This document shows positions 8,910 to 20,400 of a DNA stretch of 64,000 bases, piece after piece. Every line of letters begins with the position of its first letter. The first letter of the stretch is position 1. The position numbers and the translations under genes are program-made. The stretch lies in assembly GCF_030272615.1 (NCBI RefSeq), contig NC_081414.1:310881664-310945663 (forward strand), written 5' to 3'. This DNA comes from Cryptomeria japonica. Lineage: Eukaryota; Streptophyta; Pinopsida; Cupressales; Cupressaceae. The notes below the pieces were generated by a model. It did no database searches. It had not been told where the DNA came from and was given only the letters and a program-made list of their open reading frames with translations.

Positions 8910-10840
8910 TTCCCCTCATCCTTTTTCTCTCTACACTTGGGGGCATGTTCTTCTAGCCAACTTGCCATTTCGTCCTTCATCTCCATCTATCTACCATACC
9001 CATCACATCCTATCCAGTTCACTTCATCTATCCTCCTTGGTATCTTAACAAAAAGAAAAGGCCACCATGTATACATGCTTTGGACACCTCTTGGCCTCCA
9101 TTTCCCCATCACACATTTCCTCCATTCTCCTTCATATCCACCCATCCTTCCTCCATTCCATGTAATCCTTTTGCCTATCTTTATGATCCCCATCCACTTA
9201 TCATCCTATCTTCCATCCACTTTCCTCATCTTTCTATCCTCCTATTAGTCATCTTATCATATCCCTCCATCCACCAATCCTTATCTCTTGTTTCCTCCAA
9301 ATAGTTATTATATTCATCCATCCACCAAACCTAATCTCTCAGTTACTCCATCCCTTCATCCATGACTGGTTCCTCTCCTAATCCTCATCTACCTTCATCC
9401 CTTTGTTCCTCCTCCTTGCATCTCCCAACTAGATCCCCAATGCTTTCATCTCCAAATCCTTTTCATCATATCCCCCATCCTTTATCTTTTAATCCCTCTC
9501 TTCATATCATTCCATCGTCTCTTTCATCCCTTGTCACTAGTATCTAGCTCTAGGCTGCCCCCAAGCAATCCAATGAATTTTATCTTATCAATCCATCTTC
9601 CTCAGCTATTCAAGGTCAAACACTAATCGAATCATCCAATTGTATCCTTGGTTTTGTTCCCAACCTTTCTGCAAGCCTTGATCTCAATCCAATCATCATC
9701 ATCGAGATGCATCCTTCCCTATCCTTGTGTTATTTCGGGATATATTGTTCCCACATCAACAACACCCTATCCATAGTCAATCTCTCATGTCTTTTCATCT
9801 TGACTGGGGCCACATCATGCCTATCCCTGGGTCTTCTTCCATCATCTATATCTCTTACACGTCTCGAATATAGGTGTCATTATACATAGGCATCCGTTGA
9901 TCCTGTCCTTTGAGATCATATCCTATCAGTTGGTTCTTCAATAGTCATCCTAGAGCATCTTTGTCATCATGATCATATCAGATCCCTTTTGTCATCTCAT
10001 CATCAATCTTTTATCCTGGTGTTGTTTTGAGATATATCATTCTCACATCAACAACAATCATCATTTGTCTTGTACAGGATGTATCCTTCCTGAAACCAGA
10101 CAACATCAAATCCTCATCCAATCAGTTATCCTTTTGGAAAAAGATATTTGAGGCCCTCATGTTGGCCTTGATTCTTTTTTATCTTTGTTTATCTTTTTGA
10201 GCTCCTTTAGTCCTATTTCCTCTTGGTCACTACGATCCTTTATATCATGGTGCGTTTGGAATAATAAGGCTCAAGATGTGATCTTGTCACTTTTTCTTTT
10301 TGCTTGCCGTGTCTTTTGGATGTGTTCCTTCTTGTACCCTCCTGAGGTCTCTGCCATCTGATGTTACATTGGGGCATATATTATGCTTGGGGTTCTTCTA
10401 GCACTGTTGTTTGTAGGGTCTCTGTAACTCTATGTGGTGCTAGATTAGCCTGTATATCTGTTTATATGTGTCAGTCCAAGCATTACTCGTGAAATCACAC
10501 CTTGGTTCCTTATACCCTTGTGACTCACATACACTGCTGAATTAAAATAAGTGCTAACTACATGGCTTCCTATTTCATGAGTGCTCATGCTCTATGATCA
10601 TTTCATCCATTGCATTTGCATTTTTCTCTCCTTCTCGTTCTATTTGTTTCCTTCTATACTGTCTGTTGGGGCAATGTTTCTTTCGAGACATTGCCCAATT
10701 TCTTTTTCCTCATGCACCCTCTAGAGGGGGCATCTCTACCCATTCCTTCATCTGCCTAGGCATTTTCCCCCTCCCCCTTCTTTTTTTCTTCCCTCGCAAG
10801 TGTCCTATTGTCTTCACACCGATGCTATTCTAGCACCACC
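8910..10840 (+). other. Element P: non-coding CT-rich 3' region
   Basis: About 1.9 kb with no credible ORF and a strong C/T bias on the plus strand, made of catcc/cttcc phrases up to about 9.6 kb. Near its start is CACTTGGGGGCATGTTCTTC. A partly duplicated segment occurs at about 9725-9775 and 10015-10070 (gatatatTGTTCCCACATCAACAAC versus gatatatCATTCTCACATCAACAAC). Confidence 0.5.
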
Positions 10841-10853
10841 ACAAAGGACAAAA
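10841..10853 (+). other. Polypurine tract of element P
   Basis: ACAAAGGACAAAA lies directly before the LTR start TGTAGACAC. It is the expected primer site for plus-strand DNA synthesis, although it is interrupted by two C residues. Confidence 0.5.
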
Positions 10854-11764
10854 TGTAGACACTTAAATTTGGCTAATTAATTTAGTCAAATTTATTTCCT
10901 TTATCTATTTAATTAATTAAAATATCTTAATTAATTAAGCCCATTCCTTGAATTAATTAATCCAATTAATTAACTCCCCCTTTTCAATCCTTTGAATTAA
11001 TTAATCTCCCTTTCATCCTTCCCATTAATTGATTTATAATTAATTAATGATCCTTCTCCAATCCCTTTTATTAATTAATTCTTAATTAATTGATTTCCCC
11101 CTCATCATTTAAATAATAAAATGACTATTTAAATATGACTCTTTCCTCCTAACTTTAACCACCCACCTAGCTCTTGTCCTAACCCTAGGGTCCTAATCAA
11201 CCCTATCCATCCAAACCTCCCAACCAACCCCATCCTATCCCTCCTAACCTCCATATGTGCACATCCAAATCAACTTTCCTAGTTTTGGGGGAAATATCCT
11301 ATTTTGGGTGGCTTTTCCTAAAATGGACATGTGTCCCCCCTTTCCTTCCTAGTTGACCCACTTGTCCCTTTTGAGGACAAGTGTCTCCTCTTCACCTCCT
11401 CTTCCCTTCCTGATCTTGCCTATTTAATCCCTCCATTTTTAGACCATTTCATGCATCTTCATACTATCACATTGTTACTCTACCACAATCGCTACTCACA
11501 TCACATCACATATTTCACCAATCATCTTCACATTTGCATTTTCCATCATGGAGCATAATCGAACATCCATTGATGTCATGAGCACACATCCAATCCTGGA
11601 ATAATCAAATTAAAGTGGGAATTGTGGTTTGTTTTGTTTATCGTTTTGTTCTTCGTTTTAGTTTTATCATTCTAATCTTGAGGTGTTTGAGTTTAATGGC
11701 TTGTTTGGTTGTTTTCTTCGTTATTTCAATCATTTAGTTTAGCTTGCACATTTTCCCTCACACA
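10854..11764 (+). repeat. Element P 3' LTR (about 911 bp)
   Basis: It starts TGTAGACACTTAAATTTGGC and most likely ends CCCTCACACA at 11764, so the termini are TG/CA. U3 is full of AATTAATTAA palindromes (10865-11110). A TATTTAA box lies at 11421. The right end was placed by analogy with the LTR end of element A and by the switch to microsatellite at 11765. It could be off by some bases. Confidence 0.65.
11421..11427 (+). promoter_or_regulatory. TATA-like box in the P LTR
   Basis: TATTTAA inside CTTGCCTATTTAATCC, about 570 bases into the LTR, at a plausible U3/R border. Confidence 0.4.
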
Positions 11765-12082
11765 ATATGTACACATATACATATATATGTATATATATGT
11801 ATTAGTATATATATACACTCATATATATGCATATATATGTATATGTATATGTATATGCATATGCATGTGTATGTGTATATGTACACACACACACACACAC
11901 ATATATACACATGTATATGTATATATGGATATATACATATATGCATGTATATATACATATATGTATATATATGTGTAAATATATGTATATATGTGTGTGT
12001 GTGTATCTATATATATACATATATATGTGTATGTGTATATATATATGCATGTATACATATACATATATACATGTGTGTGTAC

Positions 12083-12113
<31 letters not shown>

Positions 12114-12376
12114 CGTATGTATGTATGTGTGTATATATGTATATATACGTATATTTATGTATATATACATATATACATACATACATATATGTATGTATGT
12201 ATGTATGTGTGTATATATGTATATATACGTATATTTATGTATATATACATATATACATACATACATAATATGTATGTATGTATATATGTATGTATGTATG
12301 TATATATGTATGTATGTATATATACATATATAGATATATATGTATGTATGTATATATACATATATAGATATATATG

Positions 12377-12429
<53 letters not shown>

Positions 12430-12432
12430 ATA
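11765..12432. repeat. TA/TG/TATG microsatellite, about 670 bp
   Basis: Nearly pure ATATGT, GTAT, TATG and TA tracts. Two higher-order tandem structures are visible. One is an 80-base unit (12121-12200 repeated at 12201-12280) with the unusual inner phrase atacgtatatttatg. The other is a shorter doubled phrase with catatatagatatata near 12330 and 12366. The block ends in about (TA)20. All ORFs here are artefacts of the repeat. Confidence 0.95.
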
Positions 12433-13228
12433 TATTTTGCCCCTCGCTAGCAAATTAAAAGTAAATTTTGATGGGGTAGCGCGTTCAAAACCTAGTGTTT
12501 CTAGTTCTGGCTTTATCATTAGAGACTGTAATGGGGAGTTGTTATGGCTAGGGGCAATCAAACCTCTTGATGGCTTGAATAATGAGGCCGAATTTAGGGC
12601 CTAATAAGAAGGTGAGAAGTGCTTGAGAGAAAAGAACCTTAATAATATGGACATAGAAGGTGATTATTTATTGGTAATTAATGCCATTACGCTTAGCTCT
12701 ATCCAAAACTAGAAGTTCGAACCATTGATACAAGCTATACGTGCAAAACTATCAAAATTAGATTTTTCCTTGCAGCATATTTTTTGAGAGGCCAACCAGG
12801 TGGCAGACCTCTTGTCTAAGGCGACCATCGATGTACATACGAGTTAGATCACTAATTGTCCATATGGTTGGATAGGTCTTGGTACTATTTAGTGCGCGAG
12901 GCTTGTGCATCAAGCTAAATATGGCGCAATGGAGGAAGTCCTAAAGTCAGTTTCTATGAGCCCAACCATGGGCCTCATCGGCGATGTTGTTTACATTGAG
13001 GCATTGAAGGATAATGGGCCACTGGTTGAAATCATGGGGAGCCTAGAGACCAGTATTCTATAGAACCATATGGATAGCTATGCATATCTGGTGAGGGTGA
13101 GTAAAAGTTCATCCTCACCCTAGCTCAGATTGAGTGCCTCCAAGAGGTTATGGAGGCTATCTGAATCTTGATCCATACTCTATGTAATTTATTTTCTTAT
13201 TAATGGAAAGGGAGCTACCCCCAAGGTA
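12433..13228 (+). mobile_element. LINE 3' end (RNase H plus 3' UTR), 5'-truncated
   Basis: The 3'-terminal fragment of a plant L1-type LINE: an RNase H-like domain, a 3' UTR, and an end that passes straight into microsatellite sequence. RT is absent, as expected from 5' truncation during target-primed reverse transcription. It lies between two microsatellites. Confidence 0.7.
12440..12870 (+). pseudogene. LINE RNase H-like domain (RVT_3 type), with stops
   Basis: The domain would degrade the RNA strand of RNA/DNA hybrids. The first Asp lies in KVNFDGVA. The phrase [10 protein letters not shown] follows, and the catalytic Glu is in NNEAEFRA. After two stops (near 12602) the second Asp lies in IEGDYLLVINAI (about 12655). 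A C-terminal EANQVADLL near 12792 matches the usual H-x-x-R/E-x-x-N-x-x-AD. Stops inside show decay. Confidence 0.75.
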
Positions 13229-13623
13229 GCACTATATATGTATATATATGTGTGTGTGTATATATATATGTATACACACACACACATATATAAACACACA
13301 CACATACATCCATGCATGCATGTATGTATATGTATGTATCTATGTGTGTATATATGTATGTATATATGTATGTATGTGTGTATATGTGTGTGTGTGTGCA
13401 CAAACACACATATATGTATGCATGTATGTATGTATGCATGTACGTACATATATAGATACATATACACATACATACATACACACACATATGTGTATACATA
13501 GTACACACACATGTATACATATATGCATAAATGTACTCTATACATATACATGCATGTATAAATATATGATATACGTATACATATACAATTTCTAACTATG
13601 TGTGTGTGTACGCATGTGCGCGT

Positions 13624-13697
<74 letters not shown>
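13229..13697. repeat. TATG/CA microsatellite with (CA)32
   Basis: Mixed TATG, CATA, TGTG and CACA tracts, followed by an almost perfect (CA)n run of about 64 bases at 13627-13690. The two strands of the array are partly complementary (TGTG early, CACA late), so it could fold back. ORFs here are artefacts. Confidence 0.95.
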
Positions 13698-13698
<1 letters not shown>

Positions 13699-14083
13699 CA
13701 CCACTGTAAACAATGCTATGTAAATGAAAACTTATAAATTCAATAATTGAAATAGTAACAAATGAACCAACCTGGATGATTTTTTGGTTGTGCGAATGAG
13801 GGGTTCGTAGGTTCACTGGAGCAGAATGTTGTCGAAAATAACTATCATTTTCAATAGTTTACCTTTTAAAAAAAACTAAATAAATGGGTTTTATCGAAGC
13901 TCGTGTTCAATCAAACCCATTAAAATATTTAAAAAAATTTGGCCATTAAGATCTTTTCAATCAAACATGTTTTTTGTTCGATCAGACATTTTCTTCAATT
14001 GAAGGCTGCAAAATTTTGGTTTAGGACAAATGAGTAGAATTTTTTCATCCAAAAAAGTGTAACCCACATGTATATCTACCACT
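13698..14083. other. AT-rich spacer, no gene seen
   Basis: No ORF with recognisable sequence. Two similar phrases (gttcaatcaaacccatt and ttcaatcaaacatgttttt) hint at a small duplication. It probably belongs to the decayed upstream part of the following LINE. Confidence 0.4.
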
Positions 14084-14870
14084 CAATTTTCTATTTTGGT
14101 GAATAGATCTATGCGCGGTTTCTTTTATTCTTCAAATGGATTGCGACAAGGGGATCCAATTTCCCTATTTTTGTTTGTGATCATGGTAGAAGTAATGGGA
14201 AGAATGATCGTGAAACTGCAGGATGGTGGGTTATGGAAGGGGATATCAATGAATATTGATATGGAGTCAGTAACACATGCACAATTTGCAGATGACATAG
14301 TTCTTTTTAGGGAAGCGAAGGTTATCAAGGAAACATTAGACATATACTCTAAGGCTTCAGGACAAATTTTGAATAAGGAAAAATAAACATTTTTTTCTTC
14401 AACATGAAGAAAGCAATGCAGAATAAGATCAATCGTATCTTGGGATGTAAGGTGGCAAATCTTCTTATAAAATACTTGGGTGCACCCTTGTTCACAATCC
14501 CAGACAGAACGGTCTACTAGGAAGGATTGATAATTAACCATCAAAACAAAATATGCAACTAGAAGAACACATGGTTGTAATTGGTAGGCATGATAATGAT
14601 GATTAAGTTGATTTGGTCTATCATTCCAATATATGCCACGTCTTGCATTCGTCTGAGCAACAAAACAATATTGGACCTAGAAGGGTTATTGAAGATTTTT
14701 TTGTGGGAAGGGTCAAAGGAATTAAAGAAAATCCCATTGATCAAATAGGATACGACTTGTTTGTCTAAAGCAGACAGAGAGGTTGGGTTAAGAATATTTG
14801 GTTGGCAAAACATTGTGTTGGGTGCTAAACTAGTTTGGAAAATGTACAAAGATCCACATAAATTATGGTG
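14084..14870 (+). pseudogene. LINE reverse transcriptase, C-terminal half
   Basis: LINE RT motifs are clear: GLRQGDPISLFLFVIMVEV (about 14135-14190), the catalytic AQFADDIVLF (about 14280-14308, F-A-D-D) and KASGQILNKEK (about 14355-14385). After the stop at 14386 the thumb side continues with KINRILGC and IKYLGAPLF, then with SNKTILDLEGLLKIFLWEG in another frame. The fingers region upstream of GLRQGD cannot be read. The protein would copy LINE RNA by target-primed reverse transcription; this copy is dead. Confidence 0.8.
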
Positions 14871-15269
14871 CTAGATTATGCAAAAAAAAATCTTGATTGT
14901 GAGGGCCTGAGTTGGATCCTCACTACAACAATTAATACAGGCGAATTTGTGCCCTAGATATTATTTTGATATTGTAGGAAGCTCATAGTGGACCATCTAT
15001 CTTGAAGGATTAGAAATGGGACAAAGGATAAATTTTGGCAAGACTCATGGAATGGAGAAGAATGTCTAGCTCGTGCAATGAATTATCTAGATTGGATTGA
15101 GGTGGCAATGAGTGAAAATGGACTATTTGTTGTGGTTTACGTGAAATGGAAATCAAATGGACACAAGGAGGAATAGAAATTGGACTTGTTGGAAAAACTC
15201 CTGATCTTGGAGAATGAGAAAGCAACATTAAAGGGGATACTTAGGAAAATAAAAATTATCCTCAATGCA

Positions 15270-15560
15270 GATAAGGATGAAATAATTTGGAGTGCTTCAA
15301 AGTCTCGTGCTTACTCTGTTCATCTCGACTATGAAATTCAGTCAATTCATAAGGAACGAAAGGATTGGACATCAATTCTTTGTTGGCACAAAAACATTCT
15401 ACCTAAGGTCAGGGATTTCTTATGGACGACCTTGTATGGCAGAATACTGATAGGAGATAGAATAAGGACCGTTGGGATTGAAGGGCCAAGTAGTTATCCC
15501 TTATGTATTTAGATGATGAAAGTGTGGACCACCTTTTGTTTCATTGTTATTTCTCATAGC
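15270..15560 (+). pseudogene. LINE zf-RVT (zinc-binding in RT) domain
   Basis: Inside an ORF at 15180-15512 the text IIWSASKSRAYSVHLDYEI, WTSILCWHKNILPKVRDFLW and ILIGDRI matches the conserved W...Y.v...Y, W..iW....P.K...FlW and il..d.l pattern of zf-RVT. The Cys-rich end (SSYPLCI, then ESVDHLLFHCYF in another frame) is broken by a stop at 15510. The domain sits between RT and RNase H in plant LINEs. Confidence 0.7.
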
Positions 15561-15954
15561 AATGTTGGAGTTAGTTGCTATTGTCTCTAGAATGGAAATA
15601 AGCCTTACAAACATCCTTGTATAAATTTCTCATTAGTTGGCCAATAATGAGCAAAAAATTTGTGGGGAGATATTTGGATAATTGCCCCCTCAATGGTGGT
15701 ATGGAAAATATGGAAGGAGAGAAACATAAGGATTTTTAATGATAAGAAAATGAAGGTGGAATAAGTTATCAAAAAAATTGAAGGTGGAATATGTGAGGAG
15801 GTGGCTAATATAGTGACAAAAAATAAAAGGATACTATATTTTTCAATATGGGAGAATAACATTCAGAAAAAATGGGAGGGCCTAAAGGTACCTAATAATA
15901 ACATATTGAGCAAGACAAAAGGTAGGGAATTTGCAAGATGGTCGATGCCATAAC

Positions 15955-16360
15955 ATGGATGGCATAAACTCAATTTTGATGGGGCAACAAAAGGGAACCT
16001 AGGAAGAGCAAGGATCATATGTATTATTAGAGACAATAGAGGGGAGCGCATCAAAGCAGTGGAATTGAACATTGGCCAAGCTACGAACAATGAAGCAAAA
16101 TTGATGATGTTTATTAAAGGCCCAGGGATTTGCTAAGAGATGAGAATAAAAGAGATTAAAGTAGAAGGAGACTCTTAGTTGAGCATTAATGTGGTTTGCA
16201 AAGGATCCATCCATAATTGGAATTTAAAATCTCTGGTGTCTCGGATCATAAATAATATTGAAGAATTTGGTAATATTTCTATCTCCCATGTCTACAAGGA
16301 ATCCAATAAAGTAGTTGAATACCTAGCCAATCAAGGGACAAAGCTAACTAATTGAGACTA
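15955..16360 (+). pseudogene. LINE RNase H-like domain, decayed
   Basis: The first motif reads KLNFDGATKGNLGRAR (about 15965), followed by IIRDNRGE and QATNNEAKLM with the catalytic Glu (about 16095). A VEGDS-like second Asp region (about 16165) can be read after a frame change, and SNKVVEYLANQG (about 16305) corresponds to the C-terminal N-x-x-A-x-x-L-A. Frame changes and stops abolish function. Confidence 0.7.
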
Positions 16361-16400
16361 TGAAGTTAGGGGTGGGGATAGATGGTACGGGCTTAAGTTG

Positions 16401-17422
16401 ATAACAAACAAAGATGTTGGGAACTTTTCCCCCTCATAGGGATGAGATTGGGTAAGATGGAAGAAACAATAGTTCAAAGGAATGAATGGATGAGTAGAAT
16501 CAATTTGGACAATATTGGAAACAACATATATCATTGGCGGTTTAGTATTGATTTAAATCAGTGTAGGAATAACAAATTGGATACGTTTTAAAAACACAAT
16601 CAACACTGTTCAAAACATATGTTTAGCACAATTTAGTGGGAAGGGACACATCTAGCATGCTAAGCAACCCCAAGGAAGAATAAATAAGCATGCCACCATC
16701 TGATTGTCTTTTCCCAATTGATGCCATATTGCATGATGAAAGGACCAAGACTAGATTTGGAAGCCATAAACATGGGTACATATATTGGGAAAAGTTTGCA
16801 GGATATTTACAAAGTAGAAAGAAAAGGTTTTTTGGGATGTTTCCATTGATGGATCATCGGAAGGGCTATAAATTAGGATGGAAGAAGGCGTTTGATCATT
16901 CTTGAGTGAGAAAGATGGTAGAGATATTCAACGTGAAATGCATTCATGCCATGTCAAACAGTTTGAGGGAGACCCTTGAGGAACAAGTAGCACACCTATT
17001 CTGAAAGGGGAATGAATAGGAGAAGTTGATGGTGATCAAAGTGCTTGGGATAATTTTTTGGGTTGGTGCCCACATACATGATTGAGCCATCTACAAGTAC
17101 TTGTTTGCCCCTATAGTGTAGATTTCGGGATATGTCATCAATGCCTACGAGATTGTCCACTAAATGGCCAGGGAGGAGAATGCCATTGAGAAAAAATATG
17201 ACATTGGAAACATTAGAGATTGTGCCCCAACTGAATATCATGTTGGGTTTTTTGTTTTGAATGCAAAAGGAAAAACTACCAAAATGGCAAAGGCTTGGAA
17301 ACTTTACCAAGTTGGGGTTGCTTAGAAATATAATCCTAGATGCTTTTATGGAATTCATTGAAGAAAATAAAGATCTACTTCCTGAATAGATAGTTGATAG
17401 GCTGAAAGAAATTGGGGAGCGT
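16401..17422 (+). other. Unassigned relic between LINE and element C
   Basis: Plus-strand frames without stops occur at 16690-16905 (MPPSDCLFPIDAILHDERTK and on, 71 codons). Interrupted frames continue to about 17360 with EYHVGFFVLNAKGKTTKMAK. The composition looks protein-like rather than random, but I recognise no family. It may be the rest of a LINE, a retroelement accessory protein or an old gene fragment. Confidence 0.35.
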
Positions 17423-20400
17423 TGATGGGCCTTTTATACACACCTAACATGCAAGCTTTGCAGAGTGGAGATTCTCCTGAAAAGAGTGAAGAATATGAAA
17501 TTTTCACTCTCCAAGGTCTTATTCATTGGGTCACAACTGTGCAGGGATAATTCAGGGTCTATGTGACTTGTTCAATCAAGGTGGTATGCTAGTAAAAGAA
17601 AAAACCTACATAGATTCACTTAAAACAAAAAGGTGCAAAAGAGGAGGGTGCACAAAGGAAAAAAACTTTGCATAACATAAATCATAAAACCATGTTACTT
17701 AGAACATCTATGCTTTCCAGAATGAAAGAAGATATCAGATCAGTGGAATACCAATTTTAGACAATAGAGATCATGAAACATGCAATCCATGAAATAACTT
17801 GCATTAATTTTAAAGAATAACGAATATCAACATGCATTGGTACTATAAGAGTTTAATAATGTCTAAAATAGAATTATAAATAAAAGTGCTACAAATAAAT
17901 TCCTAACTATGGCCTCCAATCTTCAATCTTCGGACCCTTCAAATGACTTGATACATTACATTTATAGGCATTGGTCCCTACCATTTTGGAATAACTAATG
18001 CCTATGACATAGTTACAAAATGGGAGAGGTTGTAGTTCGACTTGCAAGTCACCGCTTTTGCACCTTACTTGACTGACACTAGACAACAAGTTTTCATCAC
18101 TTGCGATAATAGTTGCATCCCTTAGTAGCATGGTCTTGATTTGGCAGCATCCTACATGTTGAACATGTGTGTTACTGAGCTATTATCAAAACATGTCATA
18201 GCATTTCCAATCATGATTGCACCTTCTCACTTCTGAAAATTGGGAGTGCACTTGATGTGATTTACTTGCTCACTACTTGTTTCTCTTGTAGTTAAGATAG
18301 TTCCCTAGGTAGCATTCAATTGAGGCTTATCGTGGGTCGGGAAAGTAATCAATTCAAAACTTTACAACTCTTAGACTCTCCCTTATTCCTTCCATTTTAT
18401 CAACTAGATTGTCCACCATGTGTGTTGCTTGGTAAGATTTGAGAACAAGATACATGTATCTTTCTATAACGCTAGTATCAAACTCAGCAACTGGACAAAG
18501 TTTTCAAATTCATATACTTCCCACTACTTGAGCACCTCCTCTTGGTTAAGTGAGCCCATATGAATAACTTCCAATTCATGCTTACCCAATACCCCCACTA
18601 CGTATTGTTCATACTCCTCAAGGAGGCTTAGGAAAGGTGGATGCCCTTTTAGCACTTTGGTTCTACATTGATCTAAAGTATCCCTTTTGAATTCCAAGGC
18701 ATCAATAGAAGCTTTCAAAACATTGAAATCCTCTCCTCCTAATAAATCTTCCTTCTTAATTACTTCTTCATCTAGATTCGTAATCCTTTTCAGCACTTTG
18801 ACTTGTTTTGCAATTTTAGTAGATTGGATTTCCCATTGGGTGGAGTGAAGAATAATACCTCTTTCAAGAAAGCGAGCATCCTTGTAGATATCCATGGTCT
18901 CTTGTAGGAACATTCTTATCTTACTCAATTTATTCTCGATCCAGGTGTCAACAAAAGTTGCCTTCTTTCTCATTGCATTTAGTGCCTTAACTTCTTCCCA
19001 TGGCAATGTTGATGTAGAGGGTTGAGCATCCCCGAGTCTTGAGTTAAGCGGTCTTACCATTTCCATGAGAAGTTGTTTGTATTGTTGAAGTTGTGCCTTA
19101 GTCACTTTATTAGACTTATGCTCCCTATCTAACCTTGTCTTTATAGTAGCAGTTGTGGCATCTAAGGAGGCTATCTCTCCCCATTTGGTTTGTTTGTCAA
19201 GGTCCACTTGGGAGACTTGATACTTTGGAGGGACATGCTCTTCGTCTTCTTGATTTGGTATTGGGACTGTTATACTAGCCATGAGATCCCCTGAGTCACT
19301 TCTCATTAGTTGATGGAGATTTTTGGCATTCTTAGTTCTCCTTGGTGACTCTGTGACTACATCTTGTAAATAAATGCTTGGCAAGACAACTTTCCTTTTC
19401 TTTTAAAAATTGAAACTTAGACATTTAGGCATACTTGCATCTTGTTGTTGTTCATTTTGAATGACTTGAGATGTTACCATATGAGTCTTTGGTTGCTGGT
19501 GTGGCTCCATTTCTTCCTCTTGTTGTTCCTTACCTTCATCTTGATGTTCTTCTAGTGGCTGGCTTGTGGGTTCCTCACATTGTGGTGGAGGTTTAGGAAG
19601 TTGTTGAGTAGGGGGCTCTTCTTGCACCACCTCAGAGTCTTATTCTTGTTGTTTGGCCAATTATTCTAATTTTTCTTCAACCTCTTGTTTGAAGGACTCC
19701 TTATTTACATCATTTTGTTGTTTCTCCTAACACCCCTCAAATTTTTTAAGGAGTTTCTCTTGATCCTGTGGAGTGAGCACCAAGCGCTCATCATGATAAT
19801 CAACCTCCATTGCTTCCACCTGTACTTCATATACCTGTATCTAAGTAGCTTCAACTATTTGGTCATGGTGGTGATCAACAGGTGGTTGAGTGGGTTTTTG
19901 GTCTTGAGGAATGGTAGGAACTTGCATAAGCACTGATTCTCCTAAACCTTGCTTGGATTTAGCCTTTCTTTGCATTGGATTCTCCTTTTTCTTGTGGGCT
20001 ACTACTGGAATGAGTTCATTATCTTCGTCTAAATCTAACTCAATGTTATAGATAGTCACCAATTCATAGGTTGGCTTGGCAACAACTGTAGAGGCTTGAG
20101 AAGAAGTGGCATGTCTTGGACCCAGTCCTTGTGATGTCCCTTGCCTCAATATTATACCAATAGTAGGCATAATGAGGGCGATTAATGTTTGCATTACAAT
20201 GAGTAACCCAGTGGTTCTTCCATGTTCAAACACTATCTTTAGGAACTGAGTTTCCTTCATTTTCTCATCTAATTACTTCATCAATTCTTCCTTCTCCATG
20301 GCCAGTGCATGGGCTTCTTCATGCACTGTAGTGGTTCTCTTGAATCTGATCTTTTTCTTCTTACATACTCTTGAGTGGCCTTTGATTGAGGGTTACCTAT

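Larger units (their letters stand above)
7011..11764 (+). mobile_element. Element P: 3' part of a plus-strand LTR retroelement with G-patch protein
   Basis: The region holds a proline-rich/G-patch reading frame, a long CT-rich non-coding tail, a polypurine tract (10841-10853) and a 3' LTR (10854-11764). No RT, RNase H or integrase can be read between the G-patch and the LTR. P is therefore either internally deleted or a non-autonomous type. Its LTR opening TGTAGACAC matches element A, and the G-patch is the kind found after the protease in such elements. P may therefore be a relative of A in the opposite orientation (inference). Confidence 0.65.
14084..16400 (+). mobile_element. L1-type LINE relic (RT, zf-RVT, RNase H)
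   Basis: Plus-strand order: reverse transcriptase C-terminal half (14084-14870), connecting region, zf-RVT domain (about 15270-15560) and RNase H (15955-16360). This is the C-terminal layout of plant L1 ORF2. There are many stops and frameshifts. The endonuclease and the first RT motifs are missing. Confidence 0.8.

Noticed and set aside
11709-12604. Many overlapping ORFs rich in Tyr, Ile, Cys, His and Met on both strands
   Set aside because: They are direct translations of the TA/TG/CA microsatellite; no gene evidence.
13189-13816. Cys/Val and Tyr/Ile/His-rich ORFs across the second microsatellite
   Set aside because: Artefacts of the (CA)n and TATG arrays.
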